Origin: a bacterium YEK0313
GTDB taxonomy: Bacteria; Pseudomonadota; Alphaproteobacteria; Rhizobiales; Phreatobacteraceae
Reading direction: 5' to 3'
Length of the DNA: 64,000 nt
NCBI GenBank assembly: GCA_000751295.2
Contig: CCMO02000002.1
Location: forward strand, 332,501-396,500
The translations under genes and the position numbers were made by a program. Positions within the stretch are counted from its first letter, which is position 1; each line of letters starts with the position of its first letter. Below are positions 45,392-54,978 of the stretch, piece by piece. The notes beneath the pieces were generated by a model. The model saw nothing but the letters and a program-made list of their open reading frames with translations. It was not told where the DNA came from and did no database searches.

Positions 45392-46105
45392 TCAGGCTTG
45401 GCCGCCGAGATAGGCAGCGGCAACCTTCGGATCTTCGGCGAGCGTGGCCGCCGGGCCCTGGCCGACGATGCGGCCATTGGCGATGAGATAGGCCCGGTCG
45501 GCCAGCTTCAGGCTGCGGCGCGCATTCTGCTCGACGATGAGGATCGCCATGCCGGCAGCCCTCATCCGGCCGAGCGCCTTGAACAGTTCGGCCGTCATCA
45601 GCGGCGAGAGGCCGAGCGAGGGTTCGTCCAGCATCAGGAGAACGGGCGCCGACATCAGGGCCCGGCCGATCGCGACCATCTGCTGTTCGCCGCCCGACAT
45701 GGTGTGGACGCGCTGGCCGAGCCGTTCGGCGAGCCGCGGGAAGAGTGCGAGAACGCGGTCGAGACTGTCCGCCTCGCCGGCCCGGGCGCGGCGCGGAAAG
45801 GCGCCGAGCCCGAGATTTTCCCTGACCGTCAGGTCGGCGAAGATGCCGCGTCCTTCGGGAACCAGCGCCACGCCGGCCTCGACGATCAGGTGCGGCGCCA
45901 GGCCGACCAGCGACCGGCCGTTCAGCGCGACGCGCGCGCCGGCGGCCGCCGGCACCAGCCCGGCAATGACCTTGAGCAGCGTCGACTTGCCGGCGCCGTT
46001 GGCGCCGAGAATGGCGACGGTCTCGCCGGCTCCGACATGGATGTCGACGGCGTCGACCGCGACATGCGGCCCATAGGCCGCGGTGAGCGCGCCGACCTCA
46101 AGCAT
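45392..46105 (-). CDS. livF: Branched-chain amino acid type ABC transporter ATP-binding protein
   Basis: A 237-residue ATPase of the LivF subgroup. Walker A is GANGAGKST, the typical VALVPEGRGIFADLTVREN follows, then signature MSGGEQQMVAIGRAL and Walker B LLMLDEPSLGL. I chose MLEVGALTAAYG at 46105, which overlaps livG by 8 bases. It is the last of five transporter genes in the catabolic cluster. Confidence 0.92.
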   Translation of the reverse strand: MLEVGALTAAYGPHVAVDAVDIHVGAGETVAILGANGAGKSTLLKVIAGLVPAAAGARVALNGRSLVGLAPHLIVEAGVALVPEGRGIFADLTVRENLGLGAFPRRARAGEADSLDRVLALFPRLAERLGQRVHTMSGGEQQMVAIGRALMSAPVLLMLDEPSLGLSPLMTAELFKALGRMRAAGMAILIVEQNARRSLKLADRAYLIANGRIVGQGPAATLAEDPKVAAAYLGGQA

Positions 46106-46826
46106 CGTCGTCTCCGAGATAGGCGCGGATGACGGCCGGCTCGGCGAGCACGGCGGCGGTCGGACCTTGAGCGATCCTGCGGCCGGCATTCATGACGATG
46201 CAGCGCCCGCACAGCGCGCGGATCGCGTCCATCACGTGCTCGACCATGATGATGGCGACGCCTTCGGCGGCGATCGAGCGGATCAGCGCGATGCCGTCCC
46301 GGAGCTCGGTCGGGTTGAGGCCGGCGAGCCACTCGTCGAGCAGCAGCAGCTTCGGCCTGCCGGCGAGCGCGCGGGCCAGCTCCAGCCGCTTCTGGTCGAT
46401 ATAGGTGAGGCGCGCCGCCGGCAGGGCGGCACGGTCGCCAAGCCCGACGCGCTCGATCAGCGGCCGGGCCCGGGCGAGCGCTTCGGCCGGCGCGCAGGGC
46501 GCCGCGCCGAACATCGCGCCGACGGCGACGTTCTCGGCGATCGACAGCGAGGGCATGACGCGGACGAGCTGGAAGGTGCGGGCGATGCCGGCGCGGGCGA
46601 TGCGATAGGCGGGCTCCGCCTCGATCGCCCGGCCGTCGAAACGGATGGTGCCGGCATCGGGCTTCAGGTTGCCGGTGATCAGGTTGAGCGCGGTCGTCTT
46701 GCCGGAGCCGTTCGGCCCGACGAGGCCGACCACCTCGCCCGACCCGACCGAGGCGTCGAGCCCGTCAACCGCCTTCAGCCCGCCGAAGGCCCTGGCGAGA
46801 CCGGAGATCGTGATGAGCGCGGTCAT
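46098..46826 (-). CDS. livG: Branched-chain amino acid type ABC transporter ATP-binding protein
   Basis: A 242-residue ATPase of the LivG subgroup. It has Walker A GPNGSGKTT, GIARTFQLVRVMPSLS, and Walker B LLLLDEWLAGLNP. The expected signature position reads ARLTYIDQKRLELARAL; the usual LSxGxxR is replaced by LTYIDQKR, a known variant of this subgroup. It overlaps livM by four bases (ATGA). The frame is open far upstream because livM is GC-rich. Confidence 0.92.
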   Translation of the reverse strand: MTALITISGLARAFGGLKAVDGLDASVGSGEVVGLVGPNGSGKTTALNLITGNLKPDAGTIRFDGRAIEAEPAYRIARAGIARTFQLVRVMPSLSIAENVAVGAMFGAAPCAPAEALARARPLIERVGLGDRAALPAARLTYIDQKRLELARALAGRPKLLLLDEWLAGLNPTELRDGIALIRSIAAEGVAIIMVEHVMDAIRALCGRCIVMNAGRRIAQGPTAAVLAEPAVIRAYLGDDDA

Positions 46827-47755
46827 GGCCTCGGCTCCGCGCTCGCACGCCGGCCGGCGAGGCCGCGCACCAGGCCGGAAACGCCGTCGGGCACGAAATA
46901 GACGACGAGCAGGAAGGCGGTGCCGAGCAGGATCGAGAAATAGTTCGGGAAATTGGCCGAGAGCACCTCGAACAGCAGGACCAGCGGAATGACGCCGAGC
47001 AGCGGCCCGTAGAGCCGGCCGGCGCCGCCGAGCAGCGCCATGATCAGCACCTGGAACGAGACGATCGGATTGAAGGCGATGGTCGGATCGACATAGGTCC
47101 AGCGCGGCGCCATGACCGCGCCGGTCAGCGTCATGAAGGTGGCGCTGACGACGAAGACGGCGACCTTGGCGCGGGTCGCGTCGACGCCGGCATGGCGCGC
47201 CACCGTCTCGTCTTCGCCGATGGCGCGCAGGGCCCAGCCGAGCCGCGAGCGGCCGATGGCGAGGCCGGTCAGGAAGATGGCCACGCAAAGCCCGGTGAGC
47301 AGCCAGTAGATGTCGCGCTGGCTGATGTCGACGAAGATGAACCGGCCGACCGTGCCGCCGAACCTGGCCTCGGCCCAGGTGACGAGCTGACGGACGAGCT
47401 CGGCGAGGCCGAAGGTGAAGATGACGAAATAGACCCCGGACAGGCGCAGGGTGGCGAGGCCGACCACCGCCGCGACGAGCGCGCCGGCCAGGGCCGCCAC
47501 GGCGAGCACGGCCGGCCAGGGCAGCGCCTCGCCGAGAAAGGCCATGCAATAGGCGCCGAGCCCGAAGAAGGCGACGGTGGCGAGGGAGACGTAGCGGGTC
47601 GGCCCGGAAAACAGCGCCCAGGCGGTCGCCAGCGCCACATACATCAGGATGTTGATGGCGAGCGACTGCCAGTAGGCGTCGAGCACGAGCGGCAGCGGCG
47701 CGAGCGCGAGGCCGGCGCCGACGACGGCGAGCGGCGCTTTCAGGTCGTACCTCAT
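46823..47755 (-). CDS. livM: Branched-chain amino acid type ABC transporter permease
   Basis: A 310-residue inner-membrane permease with about nine hydrophobic segments. The characteristic piece is GVYFVIFTFGLAELVRQL, and SRLGWALRAIGEDETVARHAGVDATRAKVAVFV is the docking region. The start ATG at 47755 overlaps the livH stop by four bases. Confidence 0.92.
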   Translation of the reverse strand: MRYDLKAPLAVVGAGLALAPLPLVLDAYWQSLAINILMYVALATAWALFSGPTRYVSLATVAFFGLGAYCMAFLGEALPWPAVLAVAALAGALVAAVVGLATLRLSGVYFVIFTFGLAELVRQLVTWAEARFGGTVGRFIFVDISQRDIYWLLTGLCVAIFLTGLAIGRSRLGWALRAIGEDETVARHAGVDATRAKVAVFVVSATFMTLTGAVMAPRWTYVDPTIAFNPIVSFQVLIMALLGGAGRLYGPLLGVIPLVLLFEVLSANFPNYFSILLGTAFLLVVYFVPDGVSGLVRGLAGRRASAEPRP

Positions 47756-48627
47756 CGCGCCGCCCTGCCGAAGAGCCCGGTCGGCCGGATCAGCAGCACG
47801 ACGAGAAACAGGGCGAAATTGATGGCGAGCGTCAGGCCGGTATCGACAAAGGCGCCGCCGAAGGCCTCCGCCAGGCCGAGGATGAGGCCGGCGGCCAGCG
47901 CGCCGAGGAGGTTGCCGACCCCGCCCATGATCACCACGATCAGCGCCTTCATGGTGAAGACCACCCCCATCGCGGCATTGAAGGTGAGGAACATCGAGAC
48001 GAGCACGCCGGAAGCGCCGACGAGGGCCCCGCCGAGCGCGAAGGCGAAGGCGGCGAAGGCCGCGGTGTCGATGCCGACGAGGCTCGCCGAAGCCGGGCTG
48101 GCGGCGACCGCCCGCACCGCGGTGCCGACACGTGTGCGGGTGAGCAGGAGATAGAGCCCCGCGCCGAGGAGAAGCGCGACGAGAGCCGCCAGCAGCCGGT
48201 TGGCGGCCATGGTCGTGCCGATGATCTCGACCGGAACGGCCAGATAGGAATAGCTGAAATAGGTGCCGCCGAAGATCACCAGCAGCACGCCCTGCACGAC
48301 GAAGAGCAGGCCGAAGGTCGCGAGGATCGTATCGACCTCCAGCGCGCCGGCATCGGGCGCGCGGCGCACCAGCGGCGTCATCAGCCAGCGATAGACGAGC
48401 CAGTTGACCGCGAACGAGGCCGGCATGACGATGGCCAGCGCCAGGATCGGATTGATGCCGGCCGCGGTGAACAGGACATAGGCGGCAAAGGCGGCGGCGA
48501 CGGTGAATTCGCCATAGGCGAGATTCATGATCCGCGCGACGCCATATTGCAGCGACAGGCCGATCGCGATCAGCGCATAGATGCCGCCGAGGACGAGGCC
48601 GGACAGTACGACATCGACGAGATGCAT
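47752..48627 (-). CDS. livH: Branched-chain amino acid type ABC transporter permease
   Basis: A 291-residue inner-membrane permease with about eight hydrophobic segments. The opening SGLVLGGIYALIAIGLSLQYGVARIMNLAYGEF is diagnostic of LivH, and TRVGTAVRAVAASPASASLVGID is the docking loop. I chose the ATG at 48627 (MHLVDVV). Confidence 0.93.
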   Translation of the reverse strand: MHLVDVVLSGLVLGGIYALIAIGLSLQYGVARIMNLAYGEFTVAAAFAAYVLFTAAGINPILALAIVMPASFAVNWLVYRWLMTPLVRRAPDAGALEVDTILATFGLLFVVQGVLLVIFGGTYFSYSYLAVPVEIIGTTMAANRLLAALVALLLGAGLYLLLTRTRVGTAVRAVAASPASASLVGIDTAAFAAFAFALGGALVGASGVLVSMFLTFNAAMGVVFTMKALIVVIMGGVGNLLGALAAGLILGLAEAFGGAFVDTGLTLAINFALFLVVLLIRPTGLFGRAAR

Positions 48628-48692
48628 GGAGAACCCATTGTTGCCGCGGCGGCCCGCGAAGGCCGCCGCGCCGCTTGCGCGATCCCTCGGCG

Positions 48693-49928
48693 TCAGGCCT
48701 GCGACCAGGCAGGCTTCGGAAATTTCGCCGCCTCGACGCCGGCAAGGCCGGGCGGGGCGACGGCGACGAACTGGTCGCCCTGCCACTGACCGACCCAGGC
48801 CTGCTCGATGCGCTGGTTGTCCTTCAGCTTGATGGTGCCGACGATGGTCTCGAAGGTGCCGCTGCCGATCTCCTTGATCAGCGCGGCGCGATCGACCGAG
48901 CCGATGCGCTCGATCGCCTGCTGCAGCACTTCGAGCGAGGCATAGGTGACGGGAGAGGCCCAGCCGTCCGGCGGCCGGCCGACCGCCTGGACGTGGCGGG
49001 CGACGTAGTCCCGGATCTTCGGGCTCGACATGTCGACGCCGCCGATGCCCATGACGCCCTCGGCATTCGCCCCGAAGCGCTGCTTGAACAGCGGAAAGGC
49101 GGTGCCGACGGCAGTGTAGAAGACCTTCGGATTGAGCTTGGCGATGCGGGCCTGCTCGGTCAGCGCCAGCGTATCGGGCGGATAGGAGAAGGCGATGAAC
49201 ACCTCCGGATTGAGCCGGGCCGCCTCGACCGCGAGCGGCGCAAGGTCCTGGCTGCCGAGCGGGTACTGGCGATCCATGACCAGCTCGAAGCCGGCCTGTT
49301 TCAGCGCGGGGCGCGCGACATTGACCAGCTCGATGCCGAACTGGTCCTGCACCGAGACGAGAGCGACGGTCTTGCCGAGGCCGTTCGAGCGGGTGAGCGC
49401 GGTGAGCTTGGCGACCAGCGCCTCCGCTGCGGCCGAGGAACGGCCGAGGAAAAAGAAGGCGTTGGGCCAGCGCTTGGCGAGTTCGGGAATGCGCTCGGTG
49501 ACCGAGGTGACGGCCAGGTGCGGATAGCCGGCGCGGTTGAGGATCGGCCCGACGGCGAGATTGAGCCCCGTGCCCCAGGGCGGCAGGACGATGTCGACCT
49601 TGTCCTGGTTGATCAGCCGCTCGACATTGCGCACGGCCTCTTCCGACTGCGAGCGGTCGTCATATTCGACGAGCTCGACCGGGCGGCGCGCACTGCCGAC
49701 GCGCAGGCCGCCGGCCTCGTTCACGGTCTTTGCCCAGAGCTGGTAGTTCGGCAGCGTCGTGACATTGGCGCCGCCGGCATTGGGCCCGGTCTTGGAAATC
49801 GAAAAGCCGATCCTGACCGCGCCCGTGCCCTGGGCGCGGGCACCGGTCCCGAGCACCGCGGCCGCCGCGAGGCCGCCAATCGCCCCGCCGATCACACCGC
49901 GGCGGTCAGGCCTGAAAAAGTCCGACAT
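48693..49928 (-). CDS. Branched-chain amino acid type ABC transporter substrate-binding protein
   Basis: A periplasmic receptor of the LivK/Leu-binding family, 411 residues. The signal (PDRRGVIGGAIGGLAAAAVLG) begins with an arginine pair that could use the Tat route. The mature part has VRIGFSISKTGPNA and QLWAKTVNEAGGL. The ligand need not be an amino acid; many such receptors in this order bind aromatic or short carboxylic acids. It lies 65 bases before livH in the same cluster. Confidence 0.92.
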   Translation of the reverse strand: MSDFFRPDRRGVIGGAIGGLAAAAVLGTGARAQGTGAVRIGFSISKTGPNAGGANVTTLPNYQLWAKTVNEAGGLRVGSARRPVELVEYDDRSQSEEAVRNVERLINQDKVDIVLPPWGTGLNLAVGPILNRAGYPHLAVTSVTERIPELAKRWPNAFFFLGRSSAAAEALVAKLTALTRSNGLGKTVALVSVQDQFGIELVNVARPALKQAGFELVMDRQYPLGSQDLAPLAVEAARLNPEVFIAFSYPPDTLALTEQARIAKLNPKVFYTAVGTAFPLFKQRFGANAEGVMGIGGVDMSSPKIRDYVARHVQAVGRPPDGWASPVTYASLEVLQQAIERIGSVDRAALIKEIGSGTFETIVGTIKLKDNQRIEQAWVGQWQGDQFVAVAPPGLAGVEAAKFPKPAWSQA

Positions 49929-50022
49929 GATGTCCCTCCCTCACAGGTGCCGGCCCCTCCGTCCGGCCTTGCCCCATCGATGCCGCCAGGGCGTCTTGCG
50001 CGCCCGCCGCGGCCCGTCTCCG

Positions 50023-51057
50023 TCATTCCGAGATCCTGATGCCGGCCGACTTGATCACCGGCGCCCACAGCTTCTCCTCCTCGCGCATCGCCGCGGCGAG
50101 CGCCTCGGGGCCGGTGGCGACCGGCGTCGAGGCGATCTCGGCGAGCCGGGCGGTGACCGCCGGATCGCGCAGCGCGGCATTGAGGCCGGCCGTCAGCCTG
50201 TCGATCACCGGCTGCGGCGTCTTCGCCGCGGTGTAGAAGGCAAACCAGGAATGCATCTCGAAGCCGGGCAGCACGCTGGCGATCGGCGGCACGCCCGGCA
50301 GGGCTGCCAGCGCGTCCCTGGTGGTGACGCCGAGCGCGCGCACCTGGCCGCCGCGGATCTGCGGCGCCGAGACGGTGAGCGTGTCGATCATCATGTCGAG
50401 CCGGCCGCCGATGAGGTCGGTCATGGCCGGACCGGCGCCGCGATAGGGCGCATGCACCATGTCCACCTTGGCGAGATATTTGAACATCTCGCCGGCCATG
50501 TGGATGGAGGTGCCGATGCCGGCCGAGCCGAAGGTGAGCTTGCCCGGATTGGCGCGGGCGCGCGCCAGGATGTCCTGCAGCGACCGGTCGGGCGAGGTTG
50601 CCGGCACGACCAGGACGTTCGGCACCGTGATCGCCATGGTGAGCGGCGCGAGATCCTTGAAATTGTCGATCGGCATGCGCGCATAGAGCAGGTGGTTGAT
50701 CGCCACCGAGCTCGAGGTGATGAGCAGGGTGTGGCCATCGGGATCGCTGCGCGCGACCTCCGCGCCGGCCAGATTGCCGCCCGCTCCGGCGCGGTTCTCG
50801 ACGATGATGTTCTGGCCCCATTCGGCGGTCAGCCGGTCGGTCAGGTGGCGGGCGACGATGTCGGCCGCGCCGCCGGCCGGAAAGGCCACGACGATGCGGA
50901 CATTGCGCGTCGGCCAGCCTTGCGCACGGGCAAGCGACGGCGCCGCCAGAGCCATGCCGAAACCAAGGCCCGCTTCGAGCAGCCGCCGGCGATCGATCCG
51001 CCCTGCCGCAAGGCTCGTTCCGGGCATCCCGCCCGCGGCCCGTCTGTTCAGGACCAT
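50023..51057 (-). CDS. Bug/TctC family periplasmic binding protein
   Basis: A 344-residue receptor, the second of this family in the window. The signal region contains DRRRLLEAGLGFGMALAAP, then WPTRNVRIVVAFPAGGAADI, VENRAGAGGNLAGAE and APYRGAGPAMTDLIGGRLDM. The ATG at 51057 follows the TPP enzyme by 77 bases. Its presence together with a complete Liv importer means the cluster has two candidate receptors, perhaps for related substrates. Confidence 0.92.
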   Translation of the reverse strand: MVLNRRAAGGMPGTSLAAGRIDRRRLLEAGLGFGMALAAPSLARAQGWPTRNVRIVVAFPAGGAADIVARHLTDRLTAEWGQNIIVENRAGAGGNLAGAEVARSDPDGHTLLITSSSVAINHLLYARMPIDNFKDLAPLTMAITVPNVLVVPATSPDRSLQDILARARANPGKLTFGSAGIGTSIHMAGEMFKYLAKVDMVHAPYRGAGPAMTDLIGGRLDMMIDTLTVSAPQIRGGQVRALGVTTRDALAALPGVPPIASVLPGFEMHSWFAFYTAAKTPQPVIDRLTAGLNAALRDPAVTARLAEIASTPVATGPEALAAAMREEEKLWAPVIKSAGIRISE

Positions 51058-51134
51058 GTCATCCTCCCTTGTCGTTTCCCCTGCCCGCCGGCGATCGTTG
51101 GTCGCCGCCGATCGGGCCTTCGAGACGGAGCCCG

Positions 51135-52859
51135 CTACCCCTCCATGAGATGCGGCAGCCAGACGTCGAGCACGGCGGCGCGGCCTTCGCGCTTCACGGC
51201 GTCGAGCCCGGCGGCGATGGCCGGCTCGAGCGCGTCCGCCGTCTCGACCTTGGCGGCGAAGGCGCCGCCCGCGGCGGCGGCGATGGCCGCATAGTCGGGC
51301 GGCGGATCGAAGGCGACGCCGATGTCGTCGGACCGGCTGGCATAGCCCTGCGGATGCACGGCCAGCGTCGAATAGCGCGGGGCGCGCCAGCCGCGGTTGT
51401 TGAAGACGACATGCAGGAAGGGCGTGCGATACTGCCGCGCCATCCAGTGCACGGTGGACGGCTGCGAGAACATGTAGGACCCGTCGCCGGTCATGGCGAT
51501 GACGGTCCTCTTCGGGTCGGCGAGCTTGGCGCCGATCGCCGCGCCGCCGGCCCAGCCGAGATTGCCGCCGCCGGAATTGAGCATCTGCCCGGCGCGCCGC
51601 GGCGCGATGTGGTTGACCACGACGGGATAGTTGGTGATGCCCTCGTTCAGCACAAGCGTGTCGTCGTCGACATGGGCGCGGATCGCGGCGGTCAGATATT
51701 CGGCGGTGATCCGGTTGTCGGACGGCCTTGCCTCCAGCCGCCGCAGCCGGACGCGCCGCGCCTCGTGCAGGGCGGTGTAGTGGGCCCGCCGCTCGGCGAA
51801 CTGGCCGGCGTCGAGCCCGCTCGCGTCGGCGAGCTGGTTGAGCTGGTCGAGCGCCGTCTCGACATGGGCGCGGAACACGCGCCGGGCCGGGATCGACCAG
51901 AGCGGCATCTGCTCCTTGAGCGGATCGACGTCGATGTGCCAGATGCGGGCATCGGCGCGGGGGCGCGAAACGGTCGGGATCCACGGCACGTCGGAATCGA
52001 GCACCAGGACGAGATCGGCCTCGGCGAGCAGCGGGTTCTGCACCGGCTCGTTCCACTGGCAGCCCTGATACATCGGATCGTCATGCGGCAGGTTGACGGC
52101 GTTCGGCACCGATTCCAGCACGGCGATGCCGAGCCGGCCGACGAGGCGCTGCAGGGCGCCGGCCGCGCGGATATTGCGGCCGAGATAGGAGGTGACGACG
52201 AGCGGCCGGCGCGCCCGCTTCAGATCGTCCAGCAGTTCGCCGACCGCGCCGGGCGGCAGCGCCGCCGGCGCGATGGGCGCCCAGTCGGCGACGTCGGCCG
52301 CGACCTCCGGCACCTCCTCCTCCATGACCTCGCGGGCACCCATCAGATAGACCGGGCCCTTGGGATCGGACTGGGCGAACTGCAGGGCCCGCCAGGTGAG
52401 CTGCTTGACGTTGCGGCCGGTGCGGATCTCGTTGTCGTATTTCATGTAGCCGCGCACCAGCCCGCGCTGGTCGTGGACGTCCTGGATCCACTGGATGAAT
52501 TCGTTGCGGCTGCCGGTCATCTCGCCGAACTGGGTGAACGGCGAGGCGCCGGCGAAGATCAGCACCGGCACGCGCGCCTTGGCGACGTTGTGGACGGCGC
52601 CGGCGAGCGACTGCGTGCCGCATTCGACATGGACGATGACGGCCTGTGCCTGGCCGGAGACCTGCGCGTGCCCCTGGGCGGCCGAGAGTGCCACCATCTC
52701 GTTCGGACATGTGATCACGGCCGGTACGCGCCGGCCATGGGCGCGCGCCTCGGCCAGCGCCTCGACGAGGCCGGGATGGTCGCTGCCGAGATTGACGAAG
52801 AGATAGCTGACGCCGGCGGCATCGAGAGCGTCCAGAAAGGCGGTCGAGGCTGTGTACAT
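51135..52859 (-). CDS. Thiamine-diphosphate-dependent decarboxylase/synthase (acetolactate synthase superfamily)
   Basis: The 574-residue enzyme has the three-domain layout of the pyruvate oxidase/acetolactate synthase superfamily. The catalytic Glu that activates the cofactor is in CPNEMVALSAA. The cofactor-binding motif is MTGDGSYMFSQ with FNNRGW 27 residues later. Features needed for FAD are not evident. It heads the catabolic cluster, so it probably cleaves or decarboxylates a 2-oxoacid derived from the imported substrate. Confidence 0.85.
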   Translation of the reverse strand: MYTASTAFLDALDAAGVSYLFVNLGSDHPGLVEALAEARAHGRRVPAVITCPNEMVALSAAQGHAQVSGQAQAVIVHVECGTQSLAGAVHNVAKARVPVLIFAGASPFTQFGEMTGSRNEFIQWIQDVHDQRGLVRGYMKYDNEIRTGRNVKQLTWRALQFAQSDPKGPVYLMGAREVMEEEVPEVAADVADWAPIAPAALPPGAVGELLDDLKRARRPLVVTSYLGRNIRAAGALQRLVGRLGIAVLESVPNAVNLPHDDPMYQGCQWNEPVQNPLLAEADLVLVLDSDVPWIPTVSRPRADARIWHIDVDPLKEQMPLWSIPARRVFRAHVETALDQLNQLADASGLDAGQFAERRAHYTALHEARRVRLRRLEARPSDNRITAEYLTAAIRAHVDDDTLVLNEGITNYPVVVNHIAPRRAGQMLNSGGGNLGWAGGAAIGAKLADPKRTVIAMTGDGSYMFSQPSTVHWMARQYRTPFLHVVFNNRGWRAPRYSTLAVHPQGYASRSDDIGVAFDPPPDYAAIAAAAGGAFAAKVETADALEPAIAAGLDAVKREGRAAVLDVWLPHLMEG

Positions 52860-53008
52860 CAGGGATCACCGGCGGTTGCAGAAGATAGTTTGATATCCGA
52901 CAGTCCATGTCAAGACGGTCTTGCATGCACCGATCCGCCATGCGATTTGAAGATCGTCAGACCGCGCGCGGCCCCTCGCCGGCGCCGACAGGAGCGACAG
53001 GGGACCTC

Positions 53009-53497
53009 ATGGCCAAACGCCCGGTCCAGCCGGCTGCCGAAACCGCGACCGATGACGATGCGGTGCGCCTCGGCCCCTTGAGCAACCTCGTCGGCTTTCA
53101 CCTGCGCCTCGCCCAGGAAGCCTCGTTCCGCGCCTTTGCCGCCCGGGTCGGCGACCCCAATCTGAAGCCGCGGCGGTTCGCCATCCTGACCCTGATCAGC
53201 GCCAATCCCGGCCTGACCCAGACCGCGCTCGGACGGGCCAGCGGACGGGACAAGTCGACACTGACGCCGGCGCTCGACGATCTCGTCAAGCGCGGCCTGG
53301 TGCACCGCGACCGCGCCGCCAACGACCGCCGCAGCTATACGCTGACGCTGACCGCCGCGGGCGAGGCGCTGCTCGCCGAGCTGACCGCCCGCGCCGCCGA
53401 GCACGATGCCGAGCTCGACCGGATCGTCGGCGCCGACCAGAAGGCCGACTTCATCCGGACGCTCCGGCGCATCACCATGGCGCTCGGTCCCGCCTGA
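53009..53497 (+). CDS. MarR family transcriptional regulator
   Basis: A 162-residue winged-helix regulator, divergent from the TPP-enzyme cluster. Sequence in order: LVGFHLRLAQEASFRAFAAR, LKPRRFAILTLISANPGLTQ, recognition helix GRASGRDKSTLTPALDDLVKRGL, and wing DRRSYTLTLT. The chosen start is ATG at 53009; the frame is open to 52907. The gap to the cluster has a GATATC core (TTTGATATCC, near 52889) that might be part of an operator. Confidence 0.9.
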   Translation: MAKRPVQPAAETATDDDAVRLGPLSNLVGFHLRLAQEASFRAFAARVGDPNLKPRRFAILTLISANPGLTQTALGRASGRDKSTLTPALDDLVKRGLVHRDRAANDRRSYTLTLTAAGEALLAELTARAAEHDAELDRIVGADQKADFIRTLRRITMALGPA

Positions 53498-53692
53498 CCG
53501 CGGCAGGGCTGCGCGCCACCAGCGGTCGGGCATGAAGCTCCTCCCCTGAGCGAAATGCGGACGAGCCTTGCGCCCGCGGCATCCGGCGCGGCTGGCGGCC
53601 GGCGACCGGCGCGGGTAGAAGGGTGCCTTCTGTCACCGGCCGCGTTCCGCGCCGCGCCACGGGCGCCGCCGTGCGGCGATGAGGAGCTGTTC

Positions 53693-54904
53693 ATGACTGT
53701 CGCCAACGGCCGCGCCCTGCTCGCGATCCCCGGCCCGACCAACATTCCCGACCGGGTGCTGCAGGCGATGATCCGGCCGGCCGAGGAGATCTATACCGGC
53801 GCGATGGTCGACCTGACCGACGGCCTGCTCAACGATCTCCGGCGCGTGTTCCGCACCAAGGCGCGCACCTACATTTACGCCGCCAACGGCCATGGCGGCT
53901 GGGAAGCGGCGATCAGCAACGTGCTCTCGCGCGGCGACAAGGTGCTGGTGCTGGCGAGCGGCCGCTTCGCGATCGGCTGGGGCGAGATGGCGCGCTTCAT
54001 GGGCGCCGATGTCGAGGTGCTGGAAGGGTCCTGGCGCGGATCGGTCGACCCGGCCGCCGTCGAGGACAGGCTGCGCCGCGACACGCAGCATGCGATCAAG
54101 GCCGTGCTGATGGTGCAGATCGACACCGCCTCGGGCGTCGTCAACGACGTCGCCGCCGTGCGCAAGGCGATCGACGCGGCCGGCCATCCGGCGCTCTACA
54201 TGGTCGACGGTGTCGCCTCCGTCGCCTGCATGCCGTTCGAGATGGACGCCTGGGGCGTCGATGTCGCCATGTCGGCCTCGCAGAAGGGCCTGATGACGCC
54301 TCCCGGCCTCGCCTTCGTCGCCGCCAACGACAAGGCGCATGCGGCCCACGAGAGGGCCGGCATGAAGACCCTCTACTGGGACTGGACGGCGCGCCAGCAG
54401 CCGCCCCACTACATGAAATATTGCGGCACGCCGCCGGAGCATCACCTGTTCGCGCTGAGGGCGGCGCTGGACATGATCTTCGAGGAGGGGCTCGAGGCCG
54501 TCTGGCGGCGCCACGCCCTGCTGGCGCAGGCGACCCATGCGGCGGTCGGCCGCTGGGCGGAAGGCCAGGTGCTAGGCTTCAACGTCACCGAGCCCGGCCA
54601 GCGCGCCGCCTCGGTGACGCCGGTGCTCGTCCAGGGCGTCGCGCCCACGCGGATCGCCGAATTCACCGAGAAGGTCTGCGGCGTGACGCTCGGCTCGGGC
54701 ATCGGCGAGCTTGCCGACAAGGCATTCCGCATCGCCCATATGGGCCATGTCAACGCGGCCATGGTGATCGGCGCGCTGGGCGCCATCGAGACCGCGCTGA
54801 AGGCGCTCGACATTCCCCACGGCGCCGGCGGCGTCGATGCGGCGGTCGCGGTCCTTGCGGCGGGCACCGGCGCGGTGCAGCGCGAAGCCGCCGCGGCGAG
54901 CTGA
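53693..54904 (+). CDS. Class V aminotransferase, serine-glyoxylate/alanine-glyoxylate type
   Basis: The 403-residue PLP enzyme starts LAIPGPTNIPDRVLQAMIRP, typical for this family. The lysine that binds PLP is in SASQKGLMTPPGLAF, and IAHMGHVNAAMV lies near the end. Candidates are serine-glyoxylate aminotransferase or the pyridoxamine-pyruvate type; the PPHYMKYCGTPPEHHLFALR segment fits the wider group. The ATG at 53693 begins the homology. Its relation to the nearby MarR regulator is unknown. Confidence 0.87.
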   Translation: MTVANGRALLAIPGPTNIPDRVLQAMIRPAEEIYTGAMVDLTDGLLNDLRRVFRTKARTYIYAANGHGGWEAAISNVLSRGDKVLVLASGRFAIGWGEMARFMGADVEVLEGSWRGSVDPAAVEDRLRRDTQHAIKAVLMVQIDTASGVVNDVAAVRKAIDAAGHPALYMVDGVASVACMPFEMDAWGVDVAMSASQKGLMTPPGLAFVAANDKAHAAHERAGMKTLYWDWTARQQPPHYMKYCGTPPEHHLFALRAALDMIFEEGLEAVWRRHALLAQATHAAVGRWAEGQVLGFNVTEPGQRAASVTPVLVQGVAPTRIAEFTEKVCGVTLGSGIGELADKAFRIAHMGHVNAAMVIGALGAIETALKALDIPHGAGGVDAAVAVLAAGTGAVQREAAAAS

Positions 54905-54978
54905 GCCGGTCCTGGAACATTACGGAGCGCCAACCGCCCGAGCGTCGGATAGACGCGCCGAAAATCGTTCCGGTGACG

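Noticed and set aside
52880..52900. MarR operator before the TPP-enzyme cluster
   Set aside because: Only a short GATATC core is present, without a convincing dyad, so it is not listed as a site.
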